Assembly (NCBI RefSeq): GCF_002086815.1
Contig: NZ_MVID01000005.1
Coordinates: 173,398-237,397 of the forward strand
Reading direction: 5' to 3'
DNA length: 64,000 bases
From: Mycolicibacterium parafortuitum
GTDB lineage: Bacteria; Actinomycetota; Actinomycetes; Mycobacteriales; Mycobacteriaceae
The position numbers and the translations under genes were made by a program. Below, piece by piece: positions 35,736 through 45,461 of this stretch. Position 1 is the first letter of the stretch, and each line of letters begins with the position of its first letter. A model generated the notes under the pieces. The model was not told the origin of the DNA. It was given only the letters and a program-made list of their open reading frames with translations, and searched no databases.

Positions 35736-36731
35736 TCAGCCGCGGCCCAGGGCGGTGCCGCGACGGCGACGGGCCTCCTCGTGCTGGGTGATGTTCGAGT
35801 TGTCCAACACGATCGTCATCATCACCGCGAAGAACCGCGCCGGGCTCAGTTCATCGGGCACCAGATCGGTGCGCAGCGTGACATCCGGCAGCGCGGCGAG
35901 TTGGGCGTCGACGTCGGCGGTCGCCGACTCGTCGTCGCCGGTGTCGACCTCCACCTCGAACAGCTCGAGGATCACGTCGTCGGGTTCGGGGACCGGACCG
36001 GGCGGCGCGTCGCCCTCCCACTCCGGTACGACGAGCGCGCACGCATCGTAGGCGTCGTCCTCGCGGCCGAGCTTGGTCAGCAGGTCGACGATCCAGTCGA
36101 ACTGCCGCCGCTCCTCGGTGTAGGCCGTCGAACGCAGCGAGTACATGAAGCCCAGCGCGGCCAGGGGGTGGCGCAGCGCGAGGTTCTTCGCATCGCCGTA
36201 GGACTCCTCGACGCGGTTGGCGGCGTTCTTGCCGAACGACGAATCCATCCGCTTGGTCGAGATCAACAACTCCGGGCCGGTCTGCCAGGACGACATGATC
36301 ACGTCGACCTGTTTGAAGTAGTTCTTGCCGGCGATGTTCGCCGACGCGGCGCCCACCCCACCCGAGGAGCCGGTGCGCAGCCGCTCCATCAGCTCGTCGC
36401 GGCCGGCGGACTTCGGGATGGATTTGACGAAGTTCAGCACGTCCCGGTCGACGACCCGAGGAGCTTCGGCGCGCGGCCACACCGCGTCGGGTTCCAGGCC
36501 GGCGCGGCGCAATTCGTAGGCCACCCAGACATCGAGCGCCAGCGCGGGCACGCCGGACCGGCTTTCCGCGCCCAGCAGGATCGGCACGGCCAGCAGCTTG
36601 CGCAGCGCGCCGTAGTCCGGGCAGAACGAGCCGTCGGCGGTCCACGGGTTGACCGTCTTGAACTCCGACCGGTCGACGATGGCGTCGAACAACGGCCAGG
36701 CGAGCGCCTTGGCGCTGGGTTTACCTGCCAC
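35736..36731 (-). CDS. Putative type II restriction endonuclease
   Basis: The 331-residue protein is predicted from its operon: its GTG start lies inside the methyltransferase 3' end (11-nt overlap). A nuclease-like core is visible at about 139-185: FKQVDVIMSS (Asp143), then PELLISTKRM (Glu154, Lys160), GKNAANRVEES (Glu175-176) and GDAKNLALRHP. Asp-X(16)-STK with an acidic residue on the following helix fits a variant PD-(D/E)XK arrangement of the Cfr10I/NgoMIV kind better than the plain D/E-X-K. I do not recognise the exact family, and the recognition site is unknown. Confidence 0.72.
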   Translation of the reverse strand: MAGKPSAKALAWPLFDAIVDRSEFKTVNPWTADGSFCPDYGALRKLLAVPILLGAESRSGVPALALDVWVAYELRRAGLEPDAVWPRAEAPRVVDRDVLNFVKSIPKSAGRDELMERLRTGSSGGVGAASANIAGKNYFKQVDVIMSSWQTGPELLISTKRMDSSFGKNAANRVEESYGDAKNLALRHPLAALGFMYSLRSTAYTEERRQFDWIVDLLTKLGREDDAYDACALVVPEWEGDAPPGPVPEPDDVILELFEVEVDTGDDESATADVDAQLAALPDVTLRTDLVPDELSPARFFAVMMTIVLDNSNITQHEEARRRRGTALGRG

Positions 36732-38373
36732 CGTTGGCTTTTCCGCGGGCGATCCGGCGGGCCGTCAGGGCGCTGTGGTCGCGCCGCAGCGCGCGCAGCT
36801 GACGTTCGGTCAAGGTGGATGTCTCGAGCAGCAGCACCTCGTCGACCAGCTCGACCGCGGCGAGGAGGCGGCCCTCGCGTAGCCGGGCGGCCACCGCGGG
36901 GCGCACCTGGCGAAGGCCATCGGCGTTGCGGCGCACCAGATCCGGTGCGGGGACCGGCAGCACGTCGGCCTCCCGGGGCTCGATCTTCAACATCCCGCCA
37001 CCATAGGCGCGCCCGACGGTCTCGGCCCCCAGCAGGGTCACCGAGTTCAGCGCGGCCACCGGCAGCAGGTTCATGCCGTCGGTCCGCAGGCCGTCACGCA
37101 GGTACACCCCGTGCACCGAGTTCAGGTGGTGTGCCCGGGCCCGGTTGCTGGTCAGCCGAGGGGTGTCGGCGTTCATGTAGGTCAGGAACAGGTCGGCCGG
37201 CCGCAGATACGGCACCCGCCACCACGGCGTGCGGACACGGCATTTGTAGGCATGGTGCACGTCGAGGTCCTCACCCGACTGGATGTAGTGCCACGCTGCC
37301 GGCGACGGTTCGTGGGCGGGCCGGAACAGGGAGGTCGCCTGGCCGGCATCGCCGAGGGCGCGCAGTGTGGCCGCCGTCAGGCCGAGGCCGCGCAGGTGGC
37401 GCGACCCGGGCGGGGACAACGTGAGCACGTCGGACGGCGCGAGTCCGAGCGCTTCGACCTTGGCAGGGGACAGCGTGAAGAACCGGTTGCTGCCGGTGAC
37501 CATGCCGAGCGTGGTGTCGCCCCATGTCTCCAGCACGGTGAACGCATCGCTTCTGACCGCGGCGTCGAACGCGGACAGGCCCGCACTCGACAGCAGGCCC
37601 GCCGACCATTTGGCGCCGTTGCCGGGCGGGGTCCACCGCCGCGACGCGGTCAGCCGGGCCAGACCCTCGGCATCGCGGACCTGGGACAGCTCCATGTGGG
37701 TCGCGCCGGCGCCGCCGTCGGTGCGGTACCCGTCAGCGAGCAGCAGCACCACCTCTTCGAGCACGCCGGGGAACACCCGCTCGTCGAACAACACCAGGCC
37801 CACGGAGGTGAAGTGGTCCATCAGGAACTGCCGCACGCCGGCGGCGTAGTTCACGCTGAGCAGTTCCGCGGGCAGGACCAGCCCGAGCCGGCCCCCGGGT
37901 TTGAGGTGCAGCGCCGAGTGCACGGTGAACGCCGCCCACGAGGACGCGAGGTTGGACAACGTCACGCCGGCGCGCAGCGCGGCTTCGCGGGCCCGGGCCC
38001 GTGACTCACCCGCGAAGTCCTGGTAGCGCACATACGGCGGATTGCCGACCACCGCGTCGTAGGCGCCGAACTCGTTGTGGGAGAAGAAGTCCCGGGCGTA
38101 GATGGTGGCGTCGATGCCGACCTCACGCAGGCTGCGCTCGGATGCGGCAGCGGAGTCGGCGTGGATCTCGACGCCGACCAGGGGGCCGACGTGGCCGCCG
38201 CGGCGACCGATCTCGTGCAGGAACACCGCCTCCCCGCAGGACGGTTCCAGCACGGCGTGGGCGGGATCGCGGACCGCCCAGTCGGCAAGGAAACGCGCCA
38301 CCGGTGCCGGCGTGAAGAACGCGCCGCGCGCCTTGCGCAGCGCGGCGTCGTCCTTCGGGTCGCCGGGAAGCAT
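36721..38373 (-). CDS. Type II-like N6-adenine DNA methyltransferase (gamma class)
   Basis: The 550-residue protein carries DNA methyltransferase motifs in gamma order: motif X RGAFFTPAPVARFLA (about 16-30), motif I VLEPSCGEAVFL (41-52), GVEIHADS, and catalytic motif IV VVGNPPYVRYQDF (108-120). A long C-terminal region (about 280-550), including WWRVPYLRPADLFLTYMN, probably holds target recognition. The start MLPGDP at 38373 is the first Met in frame near motif X; longer readings overlap LysR. It protects host DNA from the adjacent nuclease and overlaps it by 11 nt. Confidence 0.9.
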   Translation of the reverse strand: MLPGDPKDDAALRKARGAFFTPAPVARFLADWAVRDPAHAVLEPSCGEAVFLHEIGRRGGHVGPLVGVEIHADSAAASERSLREVGIDATIYARDFFSHNEFGAYDAVVGNPPYVRYQDFAGESRARAREAALRAGVTLSNLASSWAAFTVHSALHLKPGGRLGLVLPAELLSVNYAAGVRQFLMDHFTSVGLVLFDERVFPGVLEEVVLLLADGYRTDGGAGATHMELSQVRDAEGLARLTASRRWTPPGNGAKWSAGLLSSAGLSAFDAAVRSDAFTVLETWGDTTLGMVTGSNRFFTLSPAKVEALGLAPSDVLTLSPPGSRHLRGLGLTAATLRALGDAGQATSLFRPAHEPSPAAWHYIQSGEDLDVHHAYKCRVRTPWWRVPYLRPADLFLTYMNADTPRLTSNRARAHHLNSVHGVYLRDGLRTDGMNLLPVAALNSVTLLGAETVGRAYGGGMLKIEPREADVLPVPAPDLVRRNADGLRQVRPAVAARLREGRLLAAVELVDEVLLLETSTLTERQLRALRRDHSALTARRIARGKANGGR

Positions 38374-38429
38374 GCCGATATCGTGCCGCAGCGCACCGAC
38401 AGTCCCGCGGCGCCCCGCCGACCTGCAGC

Positions 38430-39314
38430 TCAGACGGTCGTGCGCAGGATGTCGACAACTCGCGCCGTCAGCGGGGACGCGTCCGCGGTCACATACGCCG
38501 CCAGCAGTTCGATGGTGGTGCCGGCCTCGGAGGCCAGCGGCCGGTAGGTCACCCCGCCGATCTCCAGTGCCGCGGTCGGCTCCGGGACGAGCGCGACCCC
38601 GAGCCCGGCGGCCACCAGGGTGACCAGCGTCGAGGTCTCGTCGACCTCGTCGCGGATGCGCGGCCGGAAACCGGCGTCGGCGCACAGACCCGCCAGCAGC
38701 GCGCTCATCCGGGACCGCCCACCGCCGGCATGGCCGATGAAGTCGTCGTCCCGCAGCTCGGCCAGCGCCACCTCCTCCTGCTCGGCGCAGCGGTGGCCCG
38801 CCGGAAGCGCGACGAGCAGCCGGTCGCGGCGCAACGGCACCGCCGTCAGGGCGGGGTCGTCGACGGGTGGGCGCATCAACGCGAGGTCGATGTCCTTGGC
38901 GTGCAATGCCGCCAGCTGCGCCGATGCCAGCATCTCGCCGCGCACCCGCAGGTCGACGGCGGGCAGCGCGGCCCGCAGCTCCCGGACCAGTCGGGGCAGC
39001 AGCGAGTACGTGGCCGAGCCGACACAGCCCACCACCAGACGGCCCTCGGTGCCCGTGCCGATCCGGCGCGCCTGGCCGACCGCGTCGTCGACGGCGTCGA
39101 GGATGCGGACCGTGCGATCCAGGAACGCCCGCCCCGCCTCGGTGAGCTCGACACTGCGGGTCGAACGCAGAAGCAGGGTGACACCCACCTCGCGCTCCAG
39201 CTGACGGATCTGTTGGGACAGAGGCGGCTGCGCGATCAGCAGCCGTTGCGCGGCGCGCCCGAAGTGGAGTTCCTCGGCAACCGCGCGGAAGTACCGCAGA
39301 TGACGGAGTTCCAT
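38430..39314 (-). CDS. LysR-family regulator, divergent from the pca operon
   Basis: The 294-residue protein has the LysR helix-turn-helix at about 1-60, with FGRAAQRLLIAQPPLSQQIR and LEREVGVTLLLRST. The C-terminal effector domain (about 90-290) is similar to CatM/BenM/PcaQ-type regulators. It diverges from pcaF with a 69-nt gap holding a dyad, so it probably controls pcaFDIJ, with an aromatic catabolite as inducer. It resembles the second LysR at 50300 closely in its first 50 residues. Confidence 0.9.
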   Translation of the reverse strand: MELRHLRYFRAVAEELHFGRAAQRLLIAQPPLSQQIRQLEREVGVTLLLRSTRSVELTEAGRAFLDRTVRILDAVDDAVGQARRIGTGTEGRLVVGCVGSATYSLLPRLVRELRAALPAVDLRVRGEMLASAQLAALHAKDIDLALMRPPVDDPALTAVPLRRDRLLVALPAGHRCAEQEEVALAELRDDDFIGHAGGGRSRMSALLAGLCADAGFRPRIRDEVDETSTLVTLVAAGLGVALVPEPTAALEIGGVTYRPLASEAGTTIELLAAYVTADASPLTARVVDILRTTV

Positions 39315-39320
39315 ATCTCC

Positions 39321-39347
39321 TACATATCAATAGGGGGTTTTTATGTA
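39321..39347. promoter_or_regulatory. Candidate LysR operator TACATA-N15-TATGTA
   Basis: A perfect 6-bp inverted repeat lies in the AT-rich gap between lysR and pcaF, the only AT-rich stretch in the neighbourhood. LysR proteins bind dyads of the T-N11-A type in such divergent gaps. Its spacer (15 nt) is longer than in a typical LysR box, so the assignment is tentative. Confidence 0.45.
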
Positions 39348-39383
39348 TTTCAGAATATGGCCGCACCGGCCTAGCGTCGAGGC

Positions 39384-40610
39384 ATGGACGTCGTCATCTG
39401 CAATCCGGTACGGACGCCGGTCGGGCGCATGGGCGGCGCGCTCGCGCCCCTGACCGCTGCCGATCTGGCCACCGTCACGCTGCGCGCGCTGATCCACCGC
39501 ACGGGACTGCGCGAGGGTGACGTCGACGACGTGGTGCTGGGCAACGGCTACGCCAACGGCGAAGCGCCCGCACTCGGCCGGATCGCCGCACTCGACTCCG
39601 GGCTGGGCACCGCGGTGCCGGGGCTGCAGATCGACCGGCGCTGCGGGTCCGGGCTGCAGGCCGTGCTGTACGCCGCCGGACAGGTCGCCACCGGGGCGGC
39701 CCGCACGGTGATCGCCGGAGGCGCGGAGTCGATGTCCAACGTCGAGCACTACGCGCTCGGCCTGCGCGCCGGTGTGCGCCAGGGTGGCATCGCGCTGCAG
39801 GACCGCCTCGACCGGGCCCGCAAAACCGCGGGCGGCACAAGTCATCCCATCGCCGGCGGCATGATCGAGACCGCCGAGAACCTGCGGGCCCAGTACGGAA
39901 TCACCCGCGAGGAGCAGGACGAGCTGGCGGCGCGCTCCCACCGGCGCGCGGTGGCCGCGCACGAAAGCGGTCACTTCGCCGACGAACTCGTCCCGGTCAC
40001 CGTCCCCGGCACGCGGGGACGTGCCGACACCGTCATCGACCGCGACGAACACCCCCGCGCCGACCTCACCGTCGAGAAGCTCGCGCAGCTGCGCGCCGTC
40101 CGGTCGCGCCACGACTCCGCTGCCACCGTCACCGCGGGCAACGCGTCGGGCCAGAACGACGGTGCGGCGATGTGTGTCGTGACCACCCGCGCCGAGGCCG
40201 AAAAGCGGTCCTGGGAGCCGCTGTTGACGCTGCGGTCCTGGGCGGTGACCGGCTGCGCGCCCGAGACGATGGGCCTCGGTCCGGTCGCCGCCACCGCCGC
40301 GGCTCTGGAGCGTGCCGGGCTGACCCTCGACGAGATCGACCTCATCGAACTCAACGAGGCGTTCGCCGCGCAGGTGCTGGCCGTGCTCGCCGAATGGAAA
40401 GTCGACCCGCTCGACGACCGCCTCAACCCGAACGGCTCCGGAATCTCACTGGGTCACCCCATCGGCGCCACCGGCGCCAGGATCCTCGCCACCGCCGCCT
40501 ACGAGGCGCGCCGGCGCGACGCCCGCTACATGCTGGAGACGATGTGCATCGGCGGGGGACAGGGTCTGGCCGCGGTGTTCGAAGCGACGCGGTTCGAGGT
40601 GACCCGATGA
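39384..40610 (+). CDS. pcaF: Thiolase, beta-ketoadipyl-CoA thiolase (PcaF)
   Basis: It cleaves 3-oxoadipyl-CoA with CoA to succinyl-CoA and acetyl-CoA, the last step of the pathway. The 408-residue protein has the active-site [11 protein letters not shown] (Cys about 89), the His motif [17 protein letters not shown], and the second Cys in MCIGGGQG. Thiolases of other pathways look similar; this name follows from pcaD, pcaI and pcaJ in the same operon. Its stop overlaps pcaD as ATGA. Confidence 0.88.
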   Translation: MDVVICNPVRTPVGRMGGALAPLTAADLATVTLRALIHRTGLREGDVDDVVLGNGYANGEAPALGRIAALDSGLGTAVPGLQIDRRCGSGLQAVLYAAGQVATGAARTVIAGGAESMSNVEHYALGLRAGVRQGGIALQDRLDRARKTAGGTSHPIAGGMIETAENLRAQYGITREEQDELAARSHRRAVAAHESGHFADELVPVTVPGTRGRADTVIDRDEHPRADLTVEKLAQLRAVRSRHDSAATVTAGNASGQNDGAAMCVVTTRAEAEKRSWEPLLTLRSWAVTGCAPETMGLGPVAATAAALERAGLTLDEIDLIELNEAFAAQVLAVLAEWKVDPLDDRLNPNGSGISLGHPIGATGARILATAAYEARRRDARYMLETMCIGGGQGLAAVFEATRFEVTR

Positions 40611-41377
40611 GCGCGGTCGACGTGAACGTGATCGAAAGCGGAGTTCCCGACGGGCCCCCGGTGGTGCTGTCCAACTCGCTCGGTGCCACCCACCGGATGT
40701 GGGCCCCGCAGTTGGACGCGCTGGAGAGCCGGTTCCGGGTGCTGCGCTACGACACCCGCGGTCACGGCGGCTCGCCGGTGCCCGGCGGCCCGTACTCGAT
40801 CGACGACCTCGCCGACGACCTGGTCGGGATCCTCGACCGCCGCGGCATCGAGCGCGCCCACCTGATCGGGCTGTCGCTGGGCGGGATGACCGCGATGCGG
40901 GTGGCCGCACGCCATCCCGGCCGGGTCGACCGGATGGTGCTGCTGTGTACCGCCGCCGAACTCGCACCCGCCCAGGCCTGGACCGACCGTGCGGCGGCGG
41001 TGCGCGCCGGCGGCGCCGAAACCGTTGCGCCCGCAGTGGTCGCCCGGTGGTTCACGCTGGGCCACCTGGAGACCCATCCGGCCGAACGCGCGGAGTGGGT
41101 GGCCATGATCGCGGGAACGCCGGCCGAGGGTTACGCCTCGTGCTGCGAGGCGATCGCCGAACTGGATCTGCGCGAACAACTTTCGCAGATCAAAGCGCCG
41201 ACGCTGGCGATCGCCGGCGCCGACGACCCGGCCACTCCGCCGGCCAGGCTGGAGCAGATCGCCTCCCGCATCCCCGATTCGAAGCTTCTCGTCGTCGACG
41301 GGGCCGCCCACCTGGCCAACGCCGAACAACCCGAGCAGATCACCGCCGCCATCATCGAACACCTGGAGCAGTCATGA
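40607..41377 (+). CDS. pcaD: 3-oxoadipate enol-lactonase (PcaD)
   Basis: This alpha/beta hydrolase opens beta-ketoadipate enol-lactone to 3-oxoadipate. The 256-residue protein has the oxyanion [19 protein letters not shown], the nucleophile elbow [12 protein letters not shown] (Ser about 90), a late acidic GADDPATPP, and the His in [11 protein letters not shown]. It stands alone rather than fused to PcaC, which fits the catechol branch. ATG 40607 overlaps the pcaF stop. Confidence 0.92.
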   Translation: MSAVDVNVIESGVPDGPPVVLSNSLGATHRMWAPQLDALESRFRVLRYDTRGHGGSPVPGGPYSIDDLADDLVGILDRRGIERAHLIGLSLGGMTAMRVAARHPGRVDRMVLLCTAAELAPAQAWTDRAAAVRAGGAETVAPAVVARWFTLGHLETHPAERAEWVAMIAGTPAEGYASCCEAIAELDLREQLSQIKAPTLAIAGADDPATPPARLEQIASRIPDSKLLVVDGAAHLANAEQPEQITAAIIEHLEQS

Positions 41378-42159
41378 CCCTCGACAAAGTGGTCGCCACG
41401 GCACGCGAGGCCGTCGACGACATCCCGTCCGGATCGAGTCTCGCGGTAGGCGGCTTCGGCCTCGCCGGTATCCCGTGGTTTCTGATCGAGGCGCTGCTCG
41501 AGCAGGGCGCCGACGACCTGACCATCGTCAGCAACAACTGTGGCGTCGACGGCGGCGGTCTGGGTCTGCTGCTGGAGGCCCGTCGGATCAGCCGGGTCAT
41601 CGCGTCCTACGTCGGGGAGAACAAGGAATTCGCCCGCCAGTACCTCTCCGGTGAACTCACCGTGGAGCTCACCCCGCAGGGCACGCTGGCCGAGCGGTTG
41701 CGCGCCGGCGGCAGCGGCATCGGGGCGTTCTTCACCCCGACCGGGGTCGGCACCCTGGTCGCCGACGGCGGTCTGCCGTGGCGTTACCACCCCGACGGCA
41801 GCGTGGCGCTGGCTTCCCCGCCCAAGGAGGTCCGCTCCTTCCGCGGGCGCCGGATGCTGCTGGAGGAATCGATCGTCACCGACTACGCGCTGGTGCGCGC
41901 CGCTGTCGCCGACCGGGCCGGAAACTGCGTATTCCACGCCGCAGCACGCAATTTCAACCCGCCCGCGGCGATGGCCGGCCGGGTCACGGTGGTCGAGGCC
42001 GAGCGTGTCGTCGAGGTCGGTGAACTACACCCCGACGAGGTCCACCTGCCCGGCATCTTCGTGCAGCGCATCGTCGAGCTCAGCCCGCAACAGGCGGCCC
42101 GCAAGGGTATCGAGAAGCGCACCACCCGGCCGCGACCCCGAGAAGAGGCACTGGCATGA
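41374..42159 (+). CDS. pcaI: 3-oxoadipate CoA-transferase subunit A (PcaI)
   Basis: It transfers CoA from succinyl-CoA to 3-oxoadipate together with PcaJ. The 261-residue family I CoA-transferase alpha subunit has [17 protein letters not shown] near the start, [30 protein letters not shown], and [15 protein letters not shown]. The start ATG 41374 overlaps pcaD by 4 nt and the stop overlaps pcaJ by 4 nt. Confidence 0.93.
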   Translation: MTLDKVVATAREAVDDIPSGSSLAVGGFGLAGIPWFLIEALLEQGADDLTIVSNNCGVDGGGLGLLLEARRISRVIASYVGENKEFARQYLSGELTVELTPQGTLAERLRAGGSGIGAFFTPTGVGTLVADGGLPWRYHPDGSVALASPPKEVRSFRGRRMLLEESIVTDYALVRAAVADRAGNCVFHAAARNFNPPAAMAGRVTVVEAERVVEVGELHPDEVHLPGIFVQRIVELSPQQAARKGIEKRTTRPRPREEALA

Positions 42160-42842
42160 GCTGGACCCGAACCGAGATGGCCGCCCGCGCCGCCCGCGAA
42201 CTGCGCGACGGCGACTACGTCAACCTGGGGATCGGACTGCCGACCCTGATACCCGACTACCTGCCCGAAGGCTCCGATGTCACGTTGCACGCCGAGAACG
42301 GCATCCTCGGGGTCGGGCCGTTCCCGTACGACGACGAGGTCGACCCCGACCTGGTCAACGCCGGTAAGCAGACCGTGTCCGTGCTGCCGGGCGCGTCGTT
42401 CTTCGACTCGGCGACCAGCTTCGCGATGATCCGCGGTGGACACGTCGACGTCGCGGTGCTCGGTGGGATGCAGGTCGCGGTCAACGGTGATCTGGCGAAC
42501 TGGATGGTGCCCGGCTCGATGGTCAAGGGTATGGGTGGCGCGATGGACCTGGTCAGCGGTGCGGAGAAGGTGATCGTACTGATGGACCACAGTGCGAAAA
42601 ACGGTGATGCCAAGCTTGTTTCGGAGTGCGACCTGCCGCTGACCGGAAAGGCGGTCGTGCAGCGGGTGATCACCGACCTCGGCGTGTTCGACGTCACCGG
42701 CACCGAGTTCGGTGTGGTCGAGCTCGCCCCCGGCGTCGACCTCGACGAGGTGGCCGCCAAGACCGGCGCACCGGTGGCCGACCACCGTCAACGTCTCAGC
42801 GCAGCCAGCTCGGAACGCGAACGGATGCCCAGCTTGGCGTAG
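42156..42842 (+). CDS. pcaJ: 3-oxoadipate CoA-transferase subunit B (PcaJ)
   Basis: This beta subunit pairs with PcaI. The 228-residue protein has [14 protein letters not shown], the catalytic Glu in [11 protein letters not shown] (about 47-57), [14 protein letters not shown] and [17 protein letters not shown]. The last 18 residues are encoded opposite the end of the LAL regulator, so pcaJ and that gene overlap by 55 nt tail to tail. This may mark a small C-terminal extension. Confidence 0.93.
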   Translation: MSWTRTEMAARAARELRDGDYVNLGIGLPTLIPDYLPEGSDVTLHAENGILGVGPFPYDDEVDPDLVNAGKQTVSVLPGASFFDSATSFAMIRGGHVDVAVLGGMQVAVNGDLANWMVPGSMVKGMGGAMDLVSGAEKVIVLMDHSAKNGDAKLVSECDLPLTGKAVVQRVITDLGVFDVTGTEFGVVELAPGVDLDEVAAKTGAPVADHRQRLSAASSERERMPSLA

Positions 42843-45415
42843 ATCCGGGTCAGGTGGTACTGCACCGTCTTCGGTGACACGTAGAGTTCGGCCGCGACCT
42901 CGCGATTGGACAGCCCGCGCGACACCAGCGTCGAGACCGCCTCCTCCTGTGGCGTGAGCTCGACGGCGTGGCGGGACTCGCGGCTCTGGTGCAGCCCACC
43001 GGCTTTGAGCTCCCGGTCGCAGCGCGCCACATAGGTGCCGGCGCCGAGGCCGACGTAGAGCTCGCGCGCGGCGCTGATCACCGTATCGGCCTCGCGCCGC
43101 TTACCTGCCCGGCGCAAGGTCTGCCCGTAGGCGAAATCGACCCGCGCCGTCTCGTAGCGCAACGGCAGCCCGTCCAGCAGGGCCAGGGACTGCTCGAAAG
43201 CCTCACGGGCGGCGGCGATGTCGCCCTGCGCACCGAGAAGGCGGCCGCGAACCCACCCGAGACGGGCCTGCGCGCTCCGGTGCCCCCGACTCCGAGCTCG
43301 CTGAGCGTGCGGGCGCAGGAAGCTCTCGGCCCCGGCCAGGTCCCCGGTGAGCACCATCGCGTTGGCCAGAGCGTCGACCCACGGCCAGTACCCGGGTTCC
43401 TGCAGCGAGGTGCCGGGCGCCAGCTTCGTGAGCGGTTCCAGGATCCGGCGGACCGCCGCGTAATCGGCCTGGGCCTCCGCGATCTGGGCGCGCAGCAGCA
43501 GCGCGGGGATGCGCATCATCGCGTACTCGCCACCCTGCGCGGCGGCGCGCGCGGCGGCTTCCGCCGCCGCCCAGTCACCGCGCAGCGCGGCGATCTGCCC
43601 GGCGGTCCACTCCAGCAGCGGCGTGGCCAACACGATGCCGCTGGCCTCGGCGAGCCGGCGGCCGTGCTCGACGTTGAGCAGGGCCGCATCCCATTCCCCG
43701 AGGCTGAACTGCGTGCGTGCCAGCCACGCGTGCGACCACAGCGTGATGCGGGTGGATCCACCGAGACCTGCGGCGGCAACAGCACTTTCGAGACTGGAGC
43801 GGGCTTCCTCGACCTCGTCGCGCATCAGCTGCACCCACCCGCGTCCCATCACGACGCGCTGCGCCTGCGCGCCGTGACGCACCCGCTCGTGCAGGTCGTC
43901 GTACTCGGTGGCGGCGCGGCGGGGCTGTCCCGAGGCCAGCAGGCCCAGCCCGCGGATCGCGGCGGCCTCGATGCCGGCGGGAGAATCGCGTTCGGCGAGC
44001 GCCAGCGCGCGGTCGGCCCACGCCACCAACTGCTCACCCTGACAGTGCACCAGCGCGTGCAGGACGTGACGCTGGGCGATGAACGCCGCGGTGTCGGTGT
44101 CCCGGTCGATATGGACGATGTCCCAGGCGCGGCGCAGCCGCACCTCCGCCTCGGTGGCGCGTCCCCGCAGGATCGCCAGATAGGCCAGGGTGGCGTTGCG
44201 CAGCGGTGTTTCGCGCAGGTTCTCCACCACGGGGACCATCGCCGCCGCACCGACACAGTCTCCGGCGGCGATCAGCGCGTCCACCGCCCGGGTGAGCCGT
44301 TCGTCGCGGCGCAGCGGATCGGAGGTGAGCCGCGCGGCGTCGCGGAACAGCGCCGCGGCGCGACTCCACTCACCGTCGGCACCCGAGGACCGGGCCAGCG
44401 CGTCCACCTCGTCGGCCAGCGCCTCGTCGGGCACCGGGGTGGCGGCGACGCGATGGCGAAGCCGCGCAACAGGATCGGTGACGACATCGGCAGCGCGGCG
44501 GTGCGCGTCGGCCGTGGCCCGGACACCGTGCACATCGAGGACGGCGGCCGCGGTCAGCGGATCGCGAAGTTCGGGTTCCCACGGGTCGCCTGGCGCAAGG
44601 AGGCCGGCGCCGGTCGCGGCCGCCACGGCAGCCAGCGGATCGTCGACGCCGGCCAGCTCCACGGCCTCCGACAATGTCGCTCCGTCGCCGAGGACGGCCA
44701 GCGCCACCGTCAGCGCACGCCCGTCCGGTCCCGCGGCGTCGAGATCCCGTTCGACCTGCGCGACGACCTCCCGCGGCGCGGGCAGGCGGGCATCCAGCGT
44801 GGTCCATGTCCGAGCCGGCAGTTCGTCGAGCAACGCGCGCAGATGGCCGGGGTGCCCCCCGGTGTGGCGGGTGAGCAACTCCGCCGTCGAGGCGGGCAAC
44901 ACGTGCCCGCGCGCCGAGGCCAGGTCGGCCACCTCGCGGGTGCTCAGACCGCCCACCACCAGCTCATCGCCGCCGAGCCCCGGCACGCAGCGGGGACGTC
45001 CGTCGGTCACCAACGCGATGAGGACGGGCAGTGTCCGGTGATGTCGGACCAACGTCGAAAGGGCTTGCAAGGACAGCGTATCCGCGTACTGTGCATCGTC
45101 GACGACGAGCAGCGTCGGATCCTCATCCGACAGCGTGTGCGCCAATTGCCCGGCCGCCTCGGCCACGTCGGTCGGCGCCGGGCCGGTGAGCAGCTGGGCG
45201 AGCACCGCGCCGTCGAGGGAGCTCTCCCACGGGACGGCGGTGGCCCACCGGGCGGCGGGGACCTGGGCGGCCGTGCGCCGCAGCAGAGCGGTCTTGCCGA
45301 TCCCCGCGGCCCCGCGGACGGTGACCACGGACGCACCGCCGCCCACCGTGGCCGTCGTGCGCCGGATCAACTCCTCCAGATCGGCGGCGCGACCGACGAA
45401 CGTGACAGGCGCCAT
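42788..45415 (-). CDS. LAL-type LuxR-family regulator (ATPase plus C-terminal HTH)
   Basis: The 875-residue protein from ATG 45415 has an N-terminal AAA-like NTPase with Walker [14 protein letters not shown] (about 33-45) and Walker [12 protein letters not shown] (about 101-111). A long TPR-like helical region follows, and the C-terminal LuxR helix-turn-helix [15 protein letters not shown] through [15 protein letters not shown]. It begins 46 nt after the ben(C-FCD-D) stop on the same strand, so it is probably the last gene of the ben operon and may feed back on it. It is absent from classical ben/cat clusters. Confidence 0.85.
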   Translation of the reverse strand: MAPVTFVGRAADLEELIRRTTATVGGGASVVTVRGAAGIGKTALLRRTAAQVPAARWATAVPWESSLDGAVLAQLLTGPAPTDVAEAAGQLAHTLSDEDPTLLVVDDAQYADTLSLQALSTLVRHHRTLPVLIALVTDGRPRCVPGLGGDELVVGGLSTREVADLASARGHVLPASTAELLTRHTGGHPGHLRALLDELPARTWTTLDARLPAPREVVAQVERDLDAAGPDGRALTVALAVLGDGATLSEAVELAGVDDPLAAVAAATGAGLLAPGDPWEPELRDPLTAAAVLDVHGVRATADAHRRAADVVTDPVARLRHRVAATPVPDEALADEVDALARSSGADGEWSRAAALFRDAARLTSDPLRRDERLTRAVDALIAAGDCVGAAAMVPVVENLRETPLRNATLAYLAILRGRATEAEVRLRRAWDIVHIDRDTDTAAFIAQRHVLHALVHCQGEQLVAWADRALALAERDSPAGIEAAAIRGLGLLASGQPRRAATEYDDLHERVRHGAQAQRVVMGRGWVQLMRDEVEEARSSLESAVAAAGLGGSTRITLWSHAWLARTQFSLGEWDAALLNVEHGRRLAEASGIVLATPLLEWTAGQIAALRGDWAAAEAAARAAAQGGEYAMMRIPALLLRAQIAEAQADYAAVRRILEPLTKLAPGTSLQEPGYWPWVDALANAMVLTGDLAGAESFLRPHAQRARSRGHRSAQARLGWVRGRLLGAQGDIAAAREAFEQSLALLDGLPLRYETARVDFAYGQTLRRAGKRREADTVISAARELYVGLGAGTYVARCDRELKAGGLHQSRESRHAVELTPQEEAVSTLVSRGLSNREVAAELYVSPKTVQYHLTRIYAKLGIRSRSELAALRR

Positions 45416-45461
45416 GGGCACCTGCCCATCGTAGGGGCCCGCCGCGCCGCTCCCAGCCCGA

